A stretch of 64,000 nucleotides of DNA from Candidatus Chloroploca sp. Khr17 (GCF_004138165.1 NZ_RYFF01000027.1:19820-83819), one strand, 5' to 3'. Shown: positions 16,555 through 25,185, counted from the stretch's first letter. Notes: generated by a model from the letters alone, not told the origin. Numbers and translations are program-made.

Positions 16555-18822
16555 ATGCGTAACCGTAGCGAGACCTTTGGCCGCCTGCTCAAGGGCGCCA
16601 TCAACAGTATTGCCACCTATGAAGGCAAGACCGCGCCGATCATCGAGGAGGAACTGGCCGAGCAGGTTGGCCTGGCCGGCTCAGCGATCCAGCGCTACAA
16701 GGCTGGTTTCCTGCCCCCCGACCCGCGCACCATCGAAATCATCGCCGAAGCTGCCGTTCGGCGCGGCCTCTTCTCGCGTGAGTGGCTGCAGCGCTTCCTG
16801 CACGCCGCACGGTACCACCAGGCCGACCAGTTGCTCGACCGCCTCTGTCCCCTCGGCCCGGCGCGCCCGCGGCCACCACGGGTCTACCAGAACCTGCCGG
16901 CCCCAACCTATAGCCAGTTTGTGATGCGTGCCGAAGCCTTTGCTGAGGTGCTGGACGGCCTGAGCAAACGCTCGGCGGCGGTAATCATCGTCGGCCTGGG
17001 CGGCAACGGCAAGACCAGTCTCGCTCGCGAAGTTGCCGACGCCTGCCTGAAAGACGAGAACAGCCCGGCACGGTTCGATGCAGCGGTCTGGGTCAGCGAC
17101 AAAGACCGCCCAGGCACGACCAACCTCAGCATCGTGCTCGACGAGATCGCCCGCACGCTCGACTACCCCGGCTTCACCCAGTTCGAGCACGACGAAAAAC
17201 GCCGCGAGGTCGAGCAACTGTTGCGCCGCCAGCGGGTGCTCGTCTGCCTCGACAACGTCGAGACCATCACCGACGGCGCCCTGATCGCCTGGCTCCTGAA
17301 CCTACCCGAACCGAGCAAAACCCTGATCACCACCCGCGAATACCGCCGCGAATATCGGCGCGGCGGCTGGCCGGTGGAGTTGCGCGGGATGAGTGACAGC
17401 GAGGCGTGGCAATTGATCCACGAACGTGCCCGCCTGCTCAAGATCGATCAACTCATTGGCGCACCAGACCAGGTGGAACCCTTGCTCGCGGCTACGGGCG
17501 GCAACCCCAAAGCCTTGACCATCACCCTGGGGCTGCTCAAATACGAACGGCGCCCCTTGCAGCAGGTGGTTGATGATCTGTACGCAGCCCGTGGCGAGCT
17601 TTTCGCTGACCTCTTTGATCGTGCCTGGTCACTCCTTGACGAAGCCGCTCGACGCGTACTCCTAGTTGCCACATTCTTCCCAACCAACGCGAGTGCCGAA
17701 GCACTCAGTGCCAGCGCTGATGTCCAGGGGTTTGCCTTCGACCGAGCAGTAGAGCGTCTCGCGGATCTTGCGCTGCTTGATGTGCAGCACTTGCATGTTA
17801 ATACGGAGCCACGATACACGCTCCATCCTCTCGTGCGATCATTTGGTCTTGTACAACTTCGGCAGTTTGAGAATTTCGAAGAAGACGCAAGAATCAGGTG
17901 GATCGCCTGGTATTCGAGGTTAGTTGAAAATGTAGGCTATTGCTGGGATAATTTGGATGCGTTAAATGTGCTAGATTCAGAACAGGAGAATATAAGACAT
18001 GTAATTTCTTGGGCTTTTGACAGCAGGAAATACACAGAAACCCTGCGTCTATGTAAAGGATCGAGTTACTACTTTCACCAAAGAGGACTTTGGGATGCTA
18101 GCGCTCAGGTTTACTCGCTACAAGCTATGGCTGCACAGCATACCCAAAATCTCGAGGCAGAACTTAATGGACTCGCGTTTATGGTTCATTTAAAAAGCAA
18201 GCAAGGTAACTTAGAGGAAGCACGGGAAGCATTAGAGCAACTGAGTCGATTGTGCAAACCGTTAGATGCAAAAGGAGACAGTGTTTTCGAATACTTCCAT
18301 GCAATAGCTCTCTATTCACGAGCTTGTGCGGATCTAGGCACAGCAAAAGATGCTTGGGAGGAAGGATTGGCACAAGCTCATAAGTACTCGCGCAATTGTA
18401 TGTTTTCAAACAGGCTGTGGTTGGGGTATTGTCATTATGAGCGGGGCGAATATGATGTCGCCCAAGACTACTTCGAGCAATCACTGGCAGAAGTCACATT
18501 TCACGACCATCAAAGGTATATTGTAACAAATATGGCATGGCTAGCTTTTGTTGATCTAGCCAAGGGCACGGTAGAGCGTCCTACTATTTTGTTAGCAGAA
18601 GCTCAAAGGCGCGCAGAACAGTATCAAGATCGCGTAAGCCTAGCATTTATCTACCAAGGACTGTCGAGACTACATTCTCGCCAAAACGAGACCTCTGCCG
18701 CTCGCGCCGCTCTCGCCGAAGCCATCGACCTCTTCGAGCGCCTTGGCATGCGCCGCGAGCTCGCCGAGGCCCGCGAGGAACTGCGCCGACTCGACGAGAT
18801 GGGCGAGGCGCCAGCGGCCTGA
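16555..18822 (+). CDS. STAND (NB-ARC/NLR-like) ATPase with helical repeats
   Basis: The ATG at 16555 follows AGGAG. The 755-aa product starts with a helix-turn-helix-like region (EEELAEQVGLAGSAIQRYKA, residues about 27 to 46). It then has an NB-ARC NTPase with Walker A GLGGNGKTSLAREV (about 145) and Walker B RVLVCLDNVET (about 227), a winged helix (about 350 to 420), and TPR-like repeats from 440 to the end. STAND proteins are switch ATPases that oligomerise on ligand binding, and many bacterial ones are antiphage sensors. The repeat region encoded by about 17,850..18,660 is strikingly AT-rich compared with the GC-rich NTPase part and the last 45 codons, suggesting that the sensor part was exchanged. 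No effector domain other than the N-terminal region is visible. Confidence 0.85.
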   Translation: MRNRSETFGRLLKGAINSIATYEGKTAPIIEEELAEQVGLAGSAIQRYKAGFLPPDPRTIEIIAEAAVRRGLFSREWLQRFLHAARYHQADQLLDRLCPLGPARPRPPRVYQNLPAPTYSQFVMRAEAFAEVLDGLSKRSAAVIIVGLGGNGKTSLAREVADACLKDENSPARFDAAVWVSDKDRPGTTNLSIVLDEIARTLDYPGFTQFEHDEKRREVEQLLRRQRVLVCLDNVETITDGALIAWLLNLPEPSKTLITTREYRREYRRGGWPVELRGMSDSEAWQLIHERARLLKIDQLIGAPDQVEPLLAATGGNPKALTITLGLLKYERRPLQQVVDDLYAARGELFADLFDRAWSLLDEAARRVLLVATFFPTNASAEALSASADVQGFAFDRAVERLADLALLDVQHLHVNTEPRYTLHPLVRSFGLVQLRQFENFEEDARIRWIAWYSRLVENVGYCWDNLDALNVLDSEQENIRHVISWAFDSRKYTETLRLCKGSSYYFHQRGLWDASAQVYSLQAMAAQHTQNLEAELNGLAFMVHLKSKQGNLEEAREALEQLSRLCKPLDAKGDSVFEYFHAIALYSRACADLGTAKDAWEEGLAQAHKYSRNCMFSNRLWLGYCHYERGEYDVAQDYFEQSLAEVTFHDHQRYIVTNMAWLAFVDLAKGTVERPTILLAEAQRRAEQYQDRVSLAFIYQGLSRLHSRQNETSAARAALAEAIDLFERLGMRRELAEAREELRRLDEMGEAPAA

Positions 18823-18844
18823 CGCTTCGCCCACCTTCGCGCGC

Positions 18845-19024
18845 TCAGCCCCCGTCCAGCGCCCGCAGCGCGACGCGCAGCAACTCGATCAGCGCCGGCA
18901 GCGTCGGCAGCAGTGGGATAGCACCGGGGGCCAGCAGCGCGGCGAGCAGCACAAAGGCAAACAGGACGAAGGCGGCCAGGGCGAGCGTCGCTCGGTAGTC
19001 GCGGGCGGTGCGGTTGCTGTTCAT
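18845..19024 (-). CDS. 59-aa single-helix membrane protein
   Basis: This short gene has a perfect AGGAGG Shine-Dalgarno 5 bp before its ATG (19024). The product has a basic N-terminus (MNSNRTARDYRA), one strong transmembrane helix (LALAAFVLFAFVLLAALLA) and an amphipathic C-terminal helix (ALIELLRVALRAL). It is convergent with the STAND gene, 22 bp from its stop. No family recognised. Confidence 0.6.
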   Translation of the reverse strand: MNSNRTARDYRATLALAAFVLFAFVLLAALLAPGAIPLLPTLPALIELLRVALRALDGG

Positions 19025-19251
19025 CTCTAACCTCCTGGGCTATCATTGCTTGGGCCGATGGTTAGAGTATCGCGTGAAATCGCTCGGATGTGCGGGATAC
19101 GTTATGGGGCAAACTTCAGTGTCGGGGTGGCCGGAGCAGGCTCGAAGTTGTAAGGAATTTCCGAGCACCTCATCAACGCACACCTGGCGTATGGCTACAT
19201 ACCGCCGTGGACGGCTACAGACGCTCTGACGTTGGCTACATGCTTGGCTGC

Positions 19252-19300
19252 ATAAAACGCCTCCGGGCCGATCTTGGCGACCGACCCGGAGGCGTTTTAT
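19252..19300 (-). terminator. strong terminator hairpin downstream of tRNA-Leu
   Basis: ATAAAACGCCTCCGGG and its exact inverse CCCGGAGGCGTTTTAT form a 16-bp perfect stem with A and T tracts at both feet. It could therefore stop transcription in both directions. Confidence 0.85.
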
Positions 19301-19313
19301 GGCTTTGCAATGC

Positions 19314-19399
19314 TGGTGCCGGAGACGGGACTCGAACCCGTAAGGGGTTGCCCCCAGCGGTTTTTAAGACCGCAGCGTTTGCCTTTTCGCCACTCCGGC
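19314..19399 (-). tRNA. tRNA-Leu, anticodon UAA
   Basis: The minus strand folds as a class II tRNA. The acceptor GCCGGAG pairs with CTCCGGC, the T-arm contains GGTTCGAGTCC, and the anticodon stem GCGGT/ACCGC encloses CTTAAAA (anticodon UAA). There is a long variable arm (GGGGGCAACCCC), and a CCA is encoded at the 3' end (19316..19314). The 3' end faces the accessory island, the usual side for integrase-driven insertions. Confidence 0.93.
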
Positions 19400-19495
19400 T
19401 GACGTTCCCCTGATTATACCATGCGATCAACCATGTGCTTCTTTGCCATGGCTGCCGCAACCGGTTCAGCAAAGCTGAACCGGTTGTGGCAGAAT

Positions 19496-19816
19496 CTACT
19501 CCCCGGCGCTCAGCCGTAAGCCGATGATGCCGCCGATCAGCATGGCTAACGAGATGAGCTTTAACGCGTCCCGTGGTTCGCCAAGCCAGATCATGCCGAC
19601 AATGGCGGTGCCCGCTGCGCCAATGCCTGTCCAGACGGCGTACGCGGTGCCCACCGGTAGCGTGCGCAAGGCGTAGCCGAGCAGTCCCATGCTCAGGCTC
19701 AGGGTGATGATGAAGCCAATGGTTGGAACCATTTGGGTGAACCCTTGCGTCTGTTTTAAGAGCAAAGCCCACGCCATTTCCATCAGGCCCGCGATGATGA
19801 GGACAATCCATGCCAT
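19496..19816 (-). CDS. sugE: SMR-family exporter, Gdx/SugE type
   Basis: The 106-aa product has four transmembrane helices. It has the SMR active-site glutamate in helix 1 (LIIAGLMEMAWALLLK) and the Gdx-specific signature TLPVGTAYAVWTGIGAAGT in helix 3. Gdx proteins export guanidinium in exchange for protons as antiparallel dimers. It is a single-gene unit between the tRNA and a GC-rich hairpin. I looked for a guanidine riboswitch in the 180 bp upstream and do not see a convincing one. Confidence 0.9.
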   Translation of the reverse strand: MAWIVLIIAGLMEMAWALLLKQTQGFTQMVPTIGFIITLSLSMGLLGYALRTLPVGTAYAVWTGIGAAGTAIVGMIWLGEPRDALKLISLAMLIGGIIGLRLSAGE

Positions 19817-19917
19817 TTCGTTCTTCCTTACTCGTCATTAATATTCGGTGAACTTGGGTTACACCCCAAAACCCTCCGCAGACGCTGCCGCAGCACGAGC
19901 AAGTGTTCACACTTCTC

Positions 19918-19980
19918 CTGGGAAGGAGGGCGCCCCGCCCTCGGGATGCCCCTTCAAGGGCGGGACGCCCTCGCTCCCAG
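19918..19980. repeat. GC-rich inverted repeat upstream of sugE
   Basis: CTGGGAAGGAGGGCGCCCCG faces a near-exact inverse across about 12 bp, with arms of about 26 bp and three mismatches. It belongs to the same class as the hairpins at 16438 and 61881. Confidence 0.75.
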
Positions 19981-20080
19981 ACTTGCCTGTTAGCCAAACG
20001 TGAACACGTACCAGCACAACACCCTTTTACAAACCCGTTCAGGTTGCTATATAATACCCCAGGATAATACGTTCAAGCCG

Positions 20081-20115
20081 ACGGTTGACGCAAAGACGCT
20101 AGGGCACAACGCTGC
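20081..20115. repeat. partial GACGCAAAG dispersed repeat
   Basis: GGTTGACGCAAAGACGCTAG followed by CACAACGCTGC resembles the left part of the repeat at 405..445. The right half is missing. Confidence 0.6.
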
Positions 20116-20169
20116 GCTCGGCTATTTCCTATTTCCTATTTCCTTGCCTTAACCCCAAGGACACACGCT

Positions 20170-20535
20170 ATGTTTGACAGCCACATCCTCTTCTTTCCGG
20201 TCATCGATCTTGCGCGTAGTTATCAGTTTTATAGTCAGATTTTGGGGCTAAAGCTGGTGCTCGATCAGGGCGGTATTCAGATCTATCAGGTTGCGCCCGG
20301 TGCGTTTGTTGGCCTCTGTCAGCACGAGCAGGGGCCGCTCGCGGCTGATGATCGTTTGATCCTGACCCTCGTGACCACCGAGGTTGATCAGTGGTATGAG
20401 CGCCTCGCCACTGGCGGGGTTTCCGTCGATGCGCCGCCCCGCGAAAATCCGCGCTATCGGATCTATCATTTCTTTGCCCGCGATCCCGATGGCTATCGCG
20501 TCGAAATCCAACGCTTTCTCCATCCGTTTCCGTAA
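20170..20535 (+). CDS. VOC-family (glyoxalase/dioxygenase fold) protein
   Basis: The 121-aa product has one vicinal-oxygen-chelate module: F-P-V-I-D-L-x-x-S-Y-Q-F-Y at the start and FFARDPDGYRVEIQRF at the end, where the family places its metal-binding glutamate (VEI). Members include glyoxalase I, bleomycin-resistance proteins and extradiol dioxygenases. The substrate cannot be told from the sequence. It stands alone with flanking repeats. Confidence 0.85.
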   Translation: MFDSHILFFPVIDLARSYQFYSQILGLKLVLDQGGIQIYQVAPGAFVGLCQHEQGPLAADDRLILTLVTTEVDQWYERLATGGVSVDAPPRENPRYRIYHFFARDPDGYRVEIQRFLHPFP

Positions 20536-20552
20536 GTAAAGGCTCGGAGAAT

Positions 20553-20629
20553 TTGACGCAAAGGCGCAAAGGCGCTAAGGTTTGATCTAGCTCCATCCAT
20601 AGCTTTGCGCCTTTGCGTCTTTGCGTCAA
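20553..20629. repeat. GACGCAAAGGCGC palindromic repeat
   Basis: TTGACGCAAAGGCGCAAAGG and the inverse CTTTGCGCCTTTGCGTC flank a short unrelated centre. It lies between the VOC and patatin genes. Confidence 0.85.
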
Positions 20630-20671
20630 CACGGGTCAACCTTTTGCGCTTACAGAATTGAGGAAACTGTT

Positions 20672-21730
20672 ATGTCTAGCCAAACAAGTCCACGCCGGGT
20701 CGCGATTGCCTGTCAGGGCGGGGGCAGCCATACGGCCTTTACCGCCGGGGTGCTGAAGTCGTTGCTGCGTGATGAGGCCCATGGCCGCTATCAGATCTGT
20801 GCGTTGACTGGTACCTCCGGTGGGGCAATCTGCGCCGCCCTCGCCTGGTATGGCTTGATCAAGGTGGAACGTGGCGAATGGCAGCGTGAGCAGGTTAGTG
20901 CGAACCTCCAAGATTTCTGGCTCGATAATGCGCCTCAGTTGCCATGGGAACGCCTGTGGAATGATTGGACGATGACGCTGCTGAATATGCAAGTGCGCGG
21001 CAAGCTTCCAGCCCTAAAGTCGAGTCCGTATACGCCTCAGATGATGCTGGCAAATGACTTGCTGAAGCAATTCGCGCCCCGCCCCGAGTTTCTCGATCTG
21101 CGGATGTTGCTTGAGAAGTATTTTCATGTCGATGAAATACAACAGCCAGTCAATCAGCCCCGTTTGTTGCTTGGTGCGATTGCGGTTCTGGCTGGTACGT
21201 TTAAAGCCTTCGATTCGATGAAGGCTGAGATTAGTACCGATGCGGTGCTTGCCTCAACAACCCTGCCAACCCTGTTCCAGGCGATCAAGATCGATGATGA
21301 GTTCTACTGGGACGGGCTCTTTTCGCAGAATCCGCCGGTGCGCCAGCTTGTGGTGGGCATTGATCCGGCGCTCAAGCCGGATGAGATCTGGGTGGTGCGC
21401 ATTAATTCGCAGCGCATTAGCCAGGAACCAACGAGCATTGAGGAGATCGAGGATCGCCGCAATGCGCTTGCTGGCAATCTTTCGCTCAACCACGAACTCG
21501 ATGTGATTAACAAGGTTTCAAAATGGGTACGCCAGGGGCAACTCAAGGATCTCGGGTTGAAAGCAGTGGATATTCACTCGATTGGGATGAGCCCGGAATT
21601 GAATGCACGCCTCAGTTATATCTCGAAACTGAACCGTGATCGCGATTTTCTGCTGAATCTGATCGCCGATGGCGAGGCTCAGGCTGATGCGTTTCTTGCG
21701 GACTGGAATGCCAATGTCGCTACAACCTGA
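20672..21730 (+). CDS. patatin-like phospholipase
   Basis: The ATG at 20672 has TTGAGGA upstream. The 352-aa product shows the patatin catalytic elements: an oxyanion glycine loop CQGGGSHTAFTAGV, the nucleophile box LTGTSGGAI (Ser of G-x-S-x-G), and the Asp of the dyad in YWDGLFSQNPPV. Patatins hydrolyse acyl chains from membrane lipids. The C-terminal part repeats the bacterial form in which ELDVINKVSKWV precedes a helical tail. Its last 17 bases overlap the YihY gene. Patatins can be defence effectors, but nothing else here points to that. Confidence 0.9.
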   Translation: MSSQTSPRRVAIACQGGGSHTAFTAGVLKSLLRDEAHGRYQICALTGTSGGAICAALAWYGLIKVERGEWQREQVSANLQDFWLDNAPQLPWERLWNDWTMTLLNMQVRGKLPALKSSPYTPQMMLANDLLKQFAPRPEFLDLRMLLEKYFHVDEIQQPVNQPRLLLGAIAVLAGTFKAFDSMKAEISTDAVLASTTLPTLFQAIKIDDEFYWDGLFSQNPPVRQLVVGIDPALKPDEIWVVRINSQRISQEPTSIEEIEDRRNALAGNLSLNHELDVINKVSKWVRQGQLKDLGLKAVDIHSIGMSPELNARLSYISKLNRDRDFLLNLIADGEAQADAFLADWNANVATT

Positions 21731-22652
21731 GCACCGTTCCTCGTCGATGCTCGGTTCAGTAGGTGAGAAAATCCGCCATGACCTCGCCCGCCTGCTGGTA
21801 CTGGTGTGGGGCACCTACGCTGCCTTCAAAGACGATGGCGGCCGTGCCCTCAGCGCGGCGCTCGTCTACTATGGTACGCTCTCAACGGTGCCGCTGCTGA
21901 TCTTGATCATTTCGCTGCCGGGCCTCGTGCTGGGCATCGTTGATGTAGCTGCGGCTGATCGTTTTGTCCGTCAGCTTACAGGTTTTGCTGGCCCGACCTT
22001 CGCCGATATCCTGACGACGTTTCTGGAACGGGTGCAGAATCAGTCGCTGCTGGTCGCCGGGGTGAGTGTGGGGATGCTGCTCTTTAGCGCTTCGTCGGGC
22101 TTTCGTTTTCTTCGCTATGCCTTTCGCTGGATCTGGCGCAACGAGCAGCCTGTCCGTCCCGCAACTTCTTTGCTCGGGCGTCTCCGCGCAACGCTGCCGG
22201 GACGCATCATTGATGCCTTGATCGCGTTTGGCATCGTCTTTCTCGCCCCGGTCATCGTAACCGTTGGCTTGCTCATCTATCTTGTGCTTAATCTTGCCCG
22301 TGCGTTGCTCAACGATCTGCCTCTGATCGGCAGTACCCTGAGTTCGCTGCTCGCTCCGTTGATCTTGCTCTTTCTCTATAGCCTGATCTTTATGCTTTTG
22401 CTCTGGGTGATGCCTCCTGTCCTCCTGCGCCTGCGCGATATTGTTGTGCCCGGTCTGGTCTGCGCCGTCGCGGTCTTGATCACAACCTATGGCCTCGGGC
22501 TCTATATCCGGTTTTTTAGTGGCATGAGCATCTATGGCGCGATCGGTACCATCTTTGCGCTGCAGCTCTGGACCTACATCAATGCGATGGTGCTCTTTAG
22601 CTGCGCCGAGTTGACCAAGTTGCTTGTGCGCAATGCTGCGCCTTCTTCATAA
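21714..22652 (+). CDS. YihY/BrkB-family inner membrane protein
   Basis: The start at 21714 overlaps the patatin stop; an ATG at 21747 is the alternative. The product (about 312 aa) has six predicted transmembrane helices. It carries the family pattern ALVYYGTLSTVPLLILIISL near the N-terminus and YGAIGTIFALQLWTYINAMVLFSCAEL near the C-terminus. The YihY/BrkB family is widespread and its transport or envelope role is not settled. Translational coupling with the patatin suggests a shared membrane-lipid theme. Confidence 0.85.
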   Translation: MSLQPEHRSSSMLGSVGEKIRHDLARLLVLVWGTYAAFKDDGGRALSAALVYYGTLSTVPLLILIISLPGLVLGIVDVAAADRFVRQLTGFAGPTFADILTTFLERVQNQSLLVAGVSVGMLLFSASSGFRFLRYAFRWIWRNEQPVRPATSLLGRLRATLPGRIIDALIAFGIVFLAPVIVTVGLLIYLVLNLARALLNDLPLIGSTLSSLLAPLILLFLYSLIFMLLLWVMPPVLLRLRDIVVPGLVCAVAVLITTYGLGLYIRFFSGMSIYGAIGTIFALQLWTYINAMVLFSCAELTKLLVRNAAPSS

Positions 22653-23158
22653 TTGGCTTTACCAAAATTTTACATAGTTGCGGTCAGTTTTGTGCTGTTG
22701 CCGTTGGTTTTGGCTGCGCAAAACTCAGCGCACGTTCGGGGGTGGCTTGATCCTACGTTGGCTCACATATAGTCACATGCAGCCCTTTGCAATGCACTCT
22801 ATGCCCATTTACCCTGGGCGCAGAAGCGGTCGCTTTTATCGTCATGCTGCGATTAGTCATAAAGAAGCGATGTTTTTGAAGTCTCTTTTTTGTGACTTTT
22901 TTTGCTTTTACAAAAACTTTACATGGTTGCCCTCCTTTTGTCCTAATGTAAACTATTCATACCTCACATGGCGTATTTTTCGTGTATGCTGAGAGCTACA
23001 TTCTTGCGGTCAAGCAACACCAAGCTTCATATCAGAGAGCAGTTCTAGCCGATTTGTGTCTGAGGAGTGCCGACGTTAGCCGGCTAAAGCCGACACTCTT
23101 GTGTACAACCCAGTTAGGAATGATCTATAAAGTAGTTTCGGCATATAGGAGGGGTACG
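22653..23158. promoter_or_regulatory. AT-rich upstream region of acetate carrier with repeated TTTACAT motifs
   Basis: This 500-bp non-coding region is much richer in A/T than its surroundings. TTTTACATAGTTG (22668) and TTTACATGGTTG (22918) are direct copies within longer matching 20-mers, and ATGTAAA (22946) is the inverse 22 bp after the second. An imperfect hairpin GAGTGCCGAC...GCCGACACTC (about 23065..23098) belongs to a dispersed repeat type. These are plausible regulator sites for the downstream carrier. Confidence 0.45.
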
Positions 23159-23791
23159 ATGTTAACAGGACATGCAGGCAAACTGACGGCCAAAGAAACG
23201 GCGAAGCCCGCAGCGGCAGTCACGACTCAGATCGAGCAAAAACTTGGGAATCCGGCGGTTGTTGGTCTCGCGGCGTTTGGCCTTACGACGATGATGTTGC
23301 AGTTCCATAATGTTGGTTGGACTGGGATTGGCCCGGTGATCTGGCTCGGTCTGATCTTTGGTGGCCTCGCTCAGTTTATCGCTGGCCTCCAAGAGCAAAA
23401 GACGGGTAATAATTTTGGCTATGCCGCGTTTACTTCCTATGGCTCGTTCTGGATCGCGCTCGGTCTGCTTTTGATTGGCAATGAGTTGAAGTTCTTTGCG
23501 TCGAGCACCACTGATATCGGCTGGTTTATGGTCGTCTGGGCGCTCTTTACCAGCATTCTCTGGGTTGGTTCGATGCGCGTCAATGGGGCACTCGCGATGA
23601 CTTTCACCCTGCTGCTCGCCGGCTTTATTCTGCTCGCCCTTGCTCACTTTGGTTTCCCTGGCCTGACGGTTGTCGCTGGCTATGTGCTGATGGTCTGCGC
23701 CGCAATGGCATGGTATGTGATGGCCCACCTGATCTTCCAGGATCTCTTTGGCCGCGATGTGCTCCCCGTTGGCAAGCCCTGGTTGCATTGA
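23159..23791 (+). CDS. acetate uptake transporter, GPR1/FUN34/YaaH (SatP) family
   Basis: The ATG at 23159 follows AGGAGGGG. The 210-aa product has six transmembrane helices and the family signature N-P-A-V-V-G-L-A-A-F-G (family pattern NPAPLGL). GGLAQFIAGLQEQKTGNNFG corresponds to the conserved G-x-x-Q-x-x-x-G-x-x-E-x-x-x-G-N-x-F segment. Members import acetate or succinate with protons. A photoheterotrophic lifestyle would explain a dedicated, separately regulated acetate carrier, but that is inference. Confidence 0.92.
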   Translation: MLTGHAGKLTAKETAKPAAAVTTQIEQKLGNPAVVGLAAFGLTTMMLQFHNVGWTGIGPVIWLGLIFGGLAQFIAGLQEQKTGNNFGYAAFTSYGSFWIALGLLLIGNELKFFASSTTDIGWFMVVWALFTSILWVGSMRVNGALAMTFTLLLAGFILLALAHFGFPGLTVVAGYVLMVCAAMAWYVMAHLIFQDLFGRDVLPVGKPWLH

Positions 23792-23820
23792 TGCTTTGCC
23801 CTGCAAATAAGGCGGGATAT

Positions 23821-23889
23821 TTGACGCAAAGGCGCAGAGGCGCGAAGGTTTGATGGATCTGCATGCGCCGCTTTGCGCCGTTGCGTCAA
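23821..23889. repeat. GACGCAAAGGCGC palindromic repeat
   Basis: TTGACGCAAAGGCGCAGAGG on the left and CTTTGCGCCGTTGCGTCAA on the right, between convergent genes. The centre (GGTTTGATGGATCTGCAT) resembles the centre of the copy at 20553. Confidence 0.85.
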
Positions 23890-23943
23890 CCCGAGTCAAC
23901 CTTATTTGTAGGGAATTGCTTCCACCCCTACCCGCCCGCTGCC

Positions 23944-24879
23944 TCAGCTAAGCCTCGCAGCAAGATCTGGTGCTGACCGCGCAAGGTCGTTCCGCAACCG
24001 CGCCAGTGCCAGATCACCCCCTTTCGCTTCGAGCATGATGTCAAAAGCCGGCAAGCCACGCGCCGCAACCAAGAGCCGGATCAGGTCGCCCGGGGCGATG
24101 AAGTCAGCATGTTGCCCCACCCGCGGCGCAACAATGCGCATCGGTGTCCCGGCTCGCCCCGGCAAGAGGTGCGCCTCGGTGCGCTGCGTGCTCAGATGCA
24201 CCTCGGGCCGCGTCCCAGGCGGCCAGGTTGCCAGCGCTAACCCGAGCGCCATGGGCAGACTGAAGCCCTCGGGGTTGTGCAATTCCCAGTGCAACGTGTC
24301 AAAGACAAGCGGTACCCCGCACTGCTCGTGCAAGACCAGCAATTGCCCAAGACTCGGCCCATTGGCTTCATGCTCAAGCGCCAGTCGCGCCCGCGCCCGC
24401 GGCGAGAGCGCTCGGTAACGCAGCGCAAACCGACGGTAACTCAGCGGATCATCCGCCGCCGCCCCAAGATGCGCCACGATGATGCCCTCGATTTGCGCTG
24501 AACGGCGCTGCCCATCAAGCGCTGCGAGCAGCGCCGCCGCCGCCTCGATCGTCGCCGCACTTCGCTGCGCTAGCTCAGCCTCAGCGCTCGCCAGCGTGAG
24601 CCCATGCTCAAGGTGCAACGTGATGCGGATGCCCGCCTGCGCGACTCGTGCGGCGAGCAGATCGAGTTGATCAGCACACGCTGCCAGTTGCCCAAAGCCA
24701 TCGTATGCCGTCAGCGCCAGCGCTGCCCGGTAGTAGCGCACCTGGATCTGCCCCAGATACCCCACCATATCGCCGAGCCGTGCGAGATCCAGGCTCAAAT
24801 GTGCCCCTCGCTCACGCCTGCCGCCACTTGCCAACCCCGGGCGCCCAATCGCCCGCACGACAAATCCCAGTCGTACCAT
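23944..24879 (-). CDS. uvsE: UV damage endonuclease UvsE/UvdE
   Basis: The 311-aa TIM-barrel nuclease of the UvdE family nicks 5' to UV photoproducts and starts an alternative excision repair pathway using metal ions. It begins with the family opening MVRLGFVVRA and retains the metal-ligand positions in conserved segments, such as LALEHEANGPSLGQLL, PLVFDTLHWELHNPEG and FDIMLEAKGGDLALARLR. The length matches bacterial UvsE. It is a single gene. A light-exposed organism would need it. Confidence 0.85.
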   Translation of the reverse strand: MVRLGFVVRAIGRPGLASGGRRERGAHLSLDLARLGDMVGYLGQIQVRYYRAALALTAYDGFGQLAACADQLDLLAARVAQAGIRITLHLEHGLTLASAEAELAQRSAATIEAAAALLAALDGQRRSAQIEGIIVAHLGAAADDPLSYRRFALRYRALSPRARARLALEHEANGPSLGQLLVLHEQCGVPLVFDTLHWELHNPEGFSLPMALGLALATWPPGTRPEVHLSTQRTEAHLLPGRAGTPMRIVAPRVGQHADFIAPGDLIRLLVAARGLPAFDIMLEAKGGDLALARLRNDLARSAPDLAARLS

Positions 24880-24938
24880 GCCAGGCCTCCCCCGCCGAGA
24901 GTTTTATACGTTTCCGTGTACAGTATAACATAGGTGTA

Positions 24939-24977
24939 TCCGTGATGTGGCGCGGCAAAGCCGCGCCACATCACGGA
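24939..24977. repeat. perfect inverted repeat
   Basis: TCCGTGATGTGGCGCGGC, AAA, then the exact inverse gives an 18-bp stem with a 3-nt loop. It lies 60 bp upstream of uvsE and on the far side of the zinc operon. It lacks a T-tract. Confidence 0.85.
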
Positions 24978-25185
24978 CATACCTTTTCCTGCCGTGGCCG
25001 TCAACGGCTCGGCTCCTGGACAGCCAAGGCCACCTGCGTGGCCTCATCCAGCCGGCGCAGGCCGGCTTTGCCCTGCGTCGCCGAGGCGTTGACGCCGACG
25101 GTCTGGGCGGACGAGCGTGATCCGCGCGCATGGCGGCACGCACCAACGGAAGATGTAATCGCCCTGCTTGTTTGACGCTCGCTCC

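Noticed and set aside
19120..19180. Possible tRNA-like fragment (GGTGGCCGGAGCAGGCTCGA)
   Set aside because: It does not fold into a cloverleaf and has no matching acceptor stem, so it is not evidence for a second att site.
19817..20000. Possible guanidine riboswitch before sugE
   Set aside because: I could not find the conserved ACGR loops or ykkC-type core. The main structure is a dispersed GC-rich hairpin.
22678..22992. 104-aa frame in the leader of the acetate carrier
   Set aside because: Unusual composition (Trp/Cys/Phe-rich), no ribosome binding site, and it covers the repeated TTTACAT region, so it is taken as non-coding.
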